This document shows, in pieces, positions 62,801-64,000 of a DNA stretch of 64,000 bases. The notes under the pieces are model-generated. The model did not search any database. It was given only the letters and a program-made list of their open reading frames with translations, and was not told the origin of the DNA. A program made the position numbers and the translations under genes. The stretch lies in assembly GCF_016464305.1 (NCBI RefSeq), contig NZ_JAEIOJ010000004.1, positions 518,905-582,904 on the forward strand, read 5' to 3'. The DNA is from Umezawaea beigongshangensis. Lineage in GTDB: Bacteria; Actinomycetota; Actinomycetes; Mycobacteriales; Pseudonocardiaceae. How positions within the stretch are numbered: the first letter of the stretch is position 1; each line of letters begins with the position of its first letter.

Positions 62801-63544
62801 GCGGAGCTGTCCGAGCTGATCGACTCGGTGATCGAGCCGGACGGCGTGTTCCTCGACGTCGGCGCCTACGTGGGCTACCACTGCGTGCGGATGCTCAGCA
62901 GGTTCGGCACCGGAGGCGCGGTCGTCGCCGTGGAGCCGAGCGCCGACGCGGTCGCTCTGCTGCGGCACAACGCGGCGGTGAACCTGCCCGAGCGGATCGC
63001 CCAGCGACTCCTGGTGATCGAGGCCGCCGCGTGGGACAGCGCGGGGGAGCTGGTGGCGCAGCCGGCGCTCACCGGCGGGGTGTCGGTCGTGCCGCCACCC
63101 GTCGCGGTGGACGGCGAGTCGGTGCCCGACCTGCCCGGCGTGCGCTCCACCCGGCTCGACAAGGAGCTGGAGGAGACCCCGGAGCTCCAGGGGATGCGCC
63201 TGTCGGTGGTCCGCGTCGACGCGCCGGGCCGCGGGCACCGCGCGCTCGCCGGGCTGGTCCGCCTGCTGCGCCGGGACCGGCCGCACGTGTTCCTGGAGTT
63301 CTCCGCGACCGCCACCGAGGGATTCGGTGACGATCCGGTCACGGTGCTCGCGGAGTTCCTGCGCTGGGGATACGAACTGGTGCCGCTCGTGTCGCTGCGG
63401 CCCGCCTCGCCGGAGCAGATCGTCGAGGCGATGACAGGGATGCGGACGACCACGCTGTGGCTGCGACCGCGCGCTGTCCGGGCCGAGCAGCCGGTGCCAC
63501 TGGTGCCCCCGTCGCCGCCGCAGGCCGTTGACCAGGCGATTTGA
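59831..63544 (+). CDS. Multidomain glycosyltransferase / coiled coil / FkbM methyltransferase
   Basis: 1237-residue protein. Residues 1-270 resemble a nucleotide-sugar transferase of the GT8 type (HVCTVATAAQLPALKVLSRTLL, VLYLDPWTQVL). Residues about 530-730 look like a GT-B donor domain of GT4 type (RERFGFDDDVLVVGAVADYRVDRSGN, DRVALAVSAVVARGVPVLASDHG). A coiled-coil region (~800-950) leads to an FkbM-type SAM methyltransferase (VFLDVGAYVGYHCVRML, AVVAVEPSADAVALLRHNAAVN) at ~975-1215. It probably builds and methylates a surface glycan. GTG at 59831 fits a TAGGTT box; frame continues upstream opposite glnA without support. Confidence 0.8.
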   Translation: MTEVPAAAAQAPPADAEGGPLIHVCTVATAAQLPALKVLSRTLLATNPDARFVALVVDAQPGSSGPGLATPAELGIPEEELAELATACTAEQLCAVLRPRLLAALLTQGLPVLYLDPWTQVLAPITQTVLDALAKAPLVLVPRALRPLPEDGLRPEPAELLDTGVFDPGFLAVGPGSEPFLRSLAELVRRKPDATKAVLDTAPALVSHHVLREARIGLSAWNADQRDLHRTEDGVLRVVGEPLATVHFDGFDPQRPWLFSADFADRPRVLLSENPLLADLCTTYRADLVRAGHTSQPVPYGFGQLVDGTVLPDALRVEYREASLKQAPPPAFGPDGGGGFLMWACEPAPGLSGSTRWSAALWRSDETLRAQFPDPFGADSSAFREWCAGVGVAAARLPVPAVPGPRDTGPALVDQLGVSVLGAEGGTDGGGVAGLVLAAARASGIPTSTEAGYPVVVRAGDEPVDVPGDRFLVDFALDASSTDDREGVTELWVPSRATKNAAERVGGPVVRTLPLPVLDPGERDAAARSTARERFGFDDDVLVVGAVADYRVDRSGNVLGAVSAFLAAFPDHPGAALLITVSAAAEHPEAAERLRLATASDSRIVLVEDTPAQNVLDAADLVLSLHRGGACDRVALAVSAVVARGVPVLASDHGAVADLFDRSTALLVPCHHGGAEPDVQAAAKLIRTVAEDLPTARAIGTAAREHLLRTRSTGVVGEQLRERVEHAYRGWRARRSAATHPQTADPLHALHSAKHALLRQPDTGVASRTPMAPALRKAVLRVLSHYDNHVREVLTSLVDGVERTATELVRRQDDISAGVGLGELEILRAEIEQITERQSQFADHLVGTDDGVVRMRADMAGQGRRLREIEDAVVGEAGKRAKQNDLLSQRIDKLTTALDLTLDRIDSLESKVVEVLRERDTRLDAGMRAASQAQQTADALRRVVVREHERQSPPVDGVRSSLVLSDAGLLRLPADDAFMLPMLSSNGVWEAELSELIDSVIEPDGVFLDVGAYVGYHCVRMLSRFGTGGAVVAVEPSADAVALLRHNAAVNLPERIAQRLLVIEAAAWDSAGELVAQPALTGGVSVVPPPVAVDGESVPDLPGVRSTRLDKELEETPELQGMRLSVVRVDAPGRGHRALAGLVRLLRRDRPHVFLEFSATATEGFGDDPVTVLAEFLRWGYELVPLVSLRPASPEQIVEAMTGMRTTTLWLRPRAVRAEQPVPLVPPSPPQAVDQAI

Positions 63545-63603
63545 CTTCGCTCCACCTCGTGCGTAACTTACTCCAAGTCGTACGAGTCACCGGATCGAGC
63601 GGG

Positions 63604-63632
63604 TTGACACCGCGAACCGAGCCGAGTAGCGT
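63604..63632 (+). promoter_or_regulatory. rRNA operon promoter P1
   Basis: TTGACA (63604-63609) and TAGCGT (63627-63632) with a 17-base spacer, upstream of the predicted rRNA leader. Same pattern as P2 and P3. Confidence 0.8.
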
Positions 63633-63752
63633 TGTGCGTCGGACCTCCTGAGAAAACCTGGTTTGTAGACCGTGGCGTCTCGGGGTCACTTGAACTCCCA
63701 GAACTACATGAACAGCACATTTTCGCTGCCCGGAGTCGGAAACGACGCCGAT

Positions 63753-63782
63753 TTGACAGGGAAAAAGCGGTTCGGATAGCGT
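63753..63782 (+). promoter_or_regulatory. rRNA operon promoter P2
   Basis: TTGACA (63753-63758) and TAGCGT (63777-63782) with an 18-base spacer. Confidence 0.8.
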
Positions 63783-63849
63783 CTGGAACGAACAAAAACT
63801 GAATGCGAAGCGAGATCGCCGCTGAGCCGAAGAAGCCGGAACGGCCGAT

Positions 63850-63879
63850 TTGACAAGGCGAAAACGAACGAGCTAAGCT
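63850..63879 (+). promoter_or_regulatory. rRNA operon promoter P3
   Basis: TTGACA (63850-63855) and TAAGCT (63874-63879) with an 18-base spacer; the nearest promoter to the leader. Confidence 0.8.
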
Positions 63880-63936
63880 TTCAACACAAGCCCCGGAGCG
63901 AGACGCGGTAAAACGCGAAGAGCGATGGTGTGCGCG

Positions 63937-64000
63937 TGTTCTTTGAGAACTCAACAGCGTGCCGAATAGCCAGTAAATTGTATGAAACCTCGTCAAGAGG
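63937..64000 (+). promoter_or_regulatory. Pre-16S rRNA leader with boxA-like antitermination site
   Basis: GTGTTCTTTGAGAACTCAAC at 63937-63956 continues into AGCGTGCC; this is the characteristic leader found upstream of actinobacterial 16S rRNA genes, with a TGTTCTTTGA boxA-like core. The rrs gene itself is not yet reached at base 64000. Confidence 0.88.

Noticed and set aside
63568..63996. 142-codon minus-strand open frame through the rRNA promoter region
   Set aside because: It crosses three promoters and the boxA leader and is not a credible coding sequence.
63957..64000. Start of 16S rRNA inside the window
   Set aside because: Only the leader is visible; the characteristic 16S 5' sequence has not appeared by base 64000.

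Overview
The window is a high-GC actinobacterial chromosome segment. Gene content, GTG starts, GTGA/ATGA stop-start overlaps and leaderless TAnnnT promoters suggest the Pseudonocardiales (Saccharothrix/Actinosynnema/Lentzea-like); genus is an inference. Several stretches recall the Mycobacterium tuberculosis order: the cobC-NIF3-DUF164-RNase H block (Rv2231c to Rv2228c), panB, a TAP-family hydrolase and a glnA2-type glutamine synthetase, plus an lprG-P55 lipoprotein/efflux pair.

Layout. 1-9.1 kb: two coupled zinc metallopeptidases (the first cut by the window edge), a DUF2207 membrane protein, an M16 peptidase pair coupled to NADH pyrophosphatase, and a convergent threonine dehydratase/gluconokinase operon. 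9.2-12.6 kb: a secreted GH30 glycosidase with a ricin-type lectin domain, divergent from a ROK repressor. 12.6-20.6 kb: a complete four-gene Wadjet type II anti-plasmid operon (jetA-jetB-jetC-jetD) in which JetD lacks the expected Toprim glutamate. 20.7-26.5 kb: cobD, SURF1, a GT2 plus PIG-V-like glycosyltransferase pair, a fructosamine kinase-like protein and an LMW protein tyrosine phosphatase. 26.6-32.2 kb: a degenerate Nudix protein, a STAND/NB-ARC TPR receptor and a small helical protein that share an amyloid-signalling-like motif at their facing termini, a divergent PP2C-like protein and a 2H phosphoesterase. 32.2-36.2 kb: the Rv2231c-Rv2228c-like operon. 36.2-39.5 kb: a repeat array, an FMN reductase, RNase P RNA and a secreted DUF6345 protein. 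39.5-48.2 kb: a ribbon-helix-helix ParB-C-like protein and a type IV secretion-like operon (VirB2-, VirB3-, VirB4-, VirB6-, VirB8- and VirB1-like) with no relaxase or coupling protein in view. 48.3-59.8 kb: RNB ribonuclease, F420 reductase, a metal-receptor fold protein, panB, VOC protein, nadE, TAP lipoprotein hydrolase, P55/LprG pair and glnA. 59.8-63.5 kb: one 1237-residue glycosyltransferase/coiled-coil/FkbM methyltransferase. 63.6-64.0 kb: three tandem promoters and a boxA-like leader, so a 16S rRNA gene should start just past the right edge.

Themes. The 12-32 kb stretch combines anti-plasmid Wadjet with a candidate amyloid-signalling NLR system and looks like a defence-rich region. A short dispersed repeat (core GAGTGGAGCGTTC) occurs in four intergenic arrays at gene 3' ends, forms large hairpins, and in two cases supplies the stop codon of the adjacent gene.
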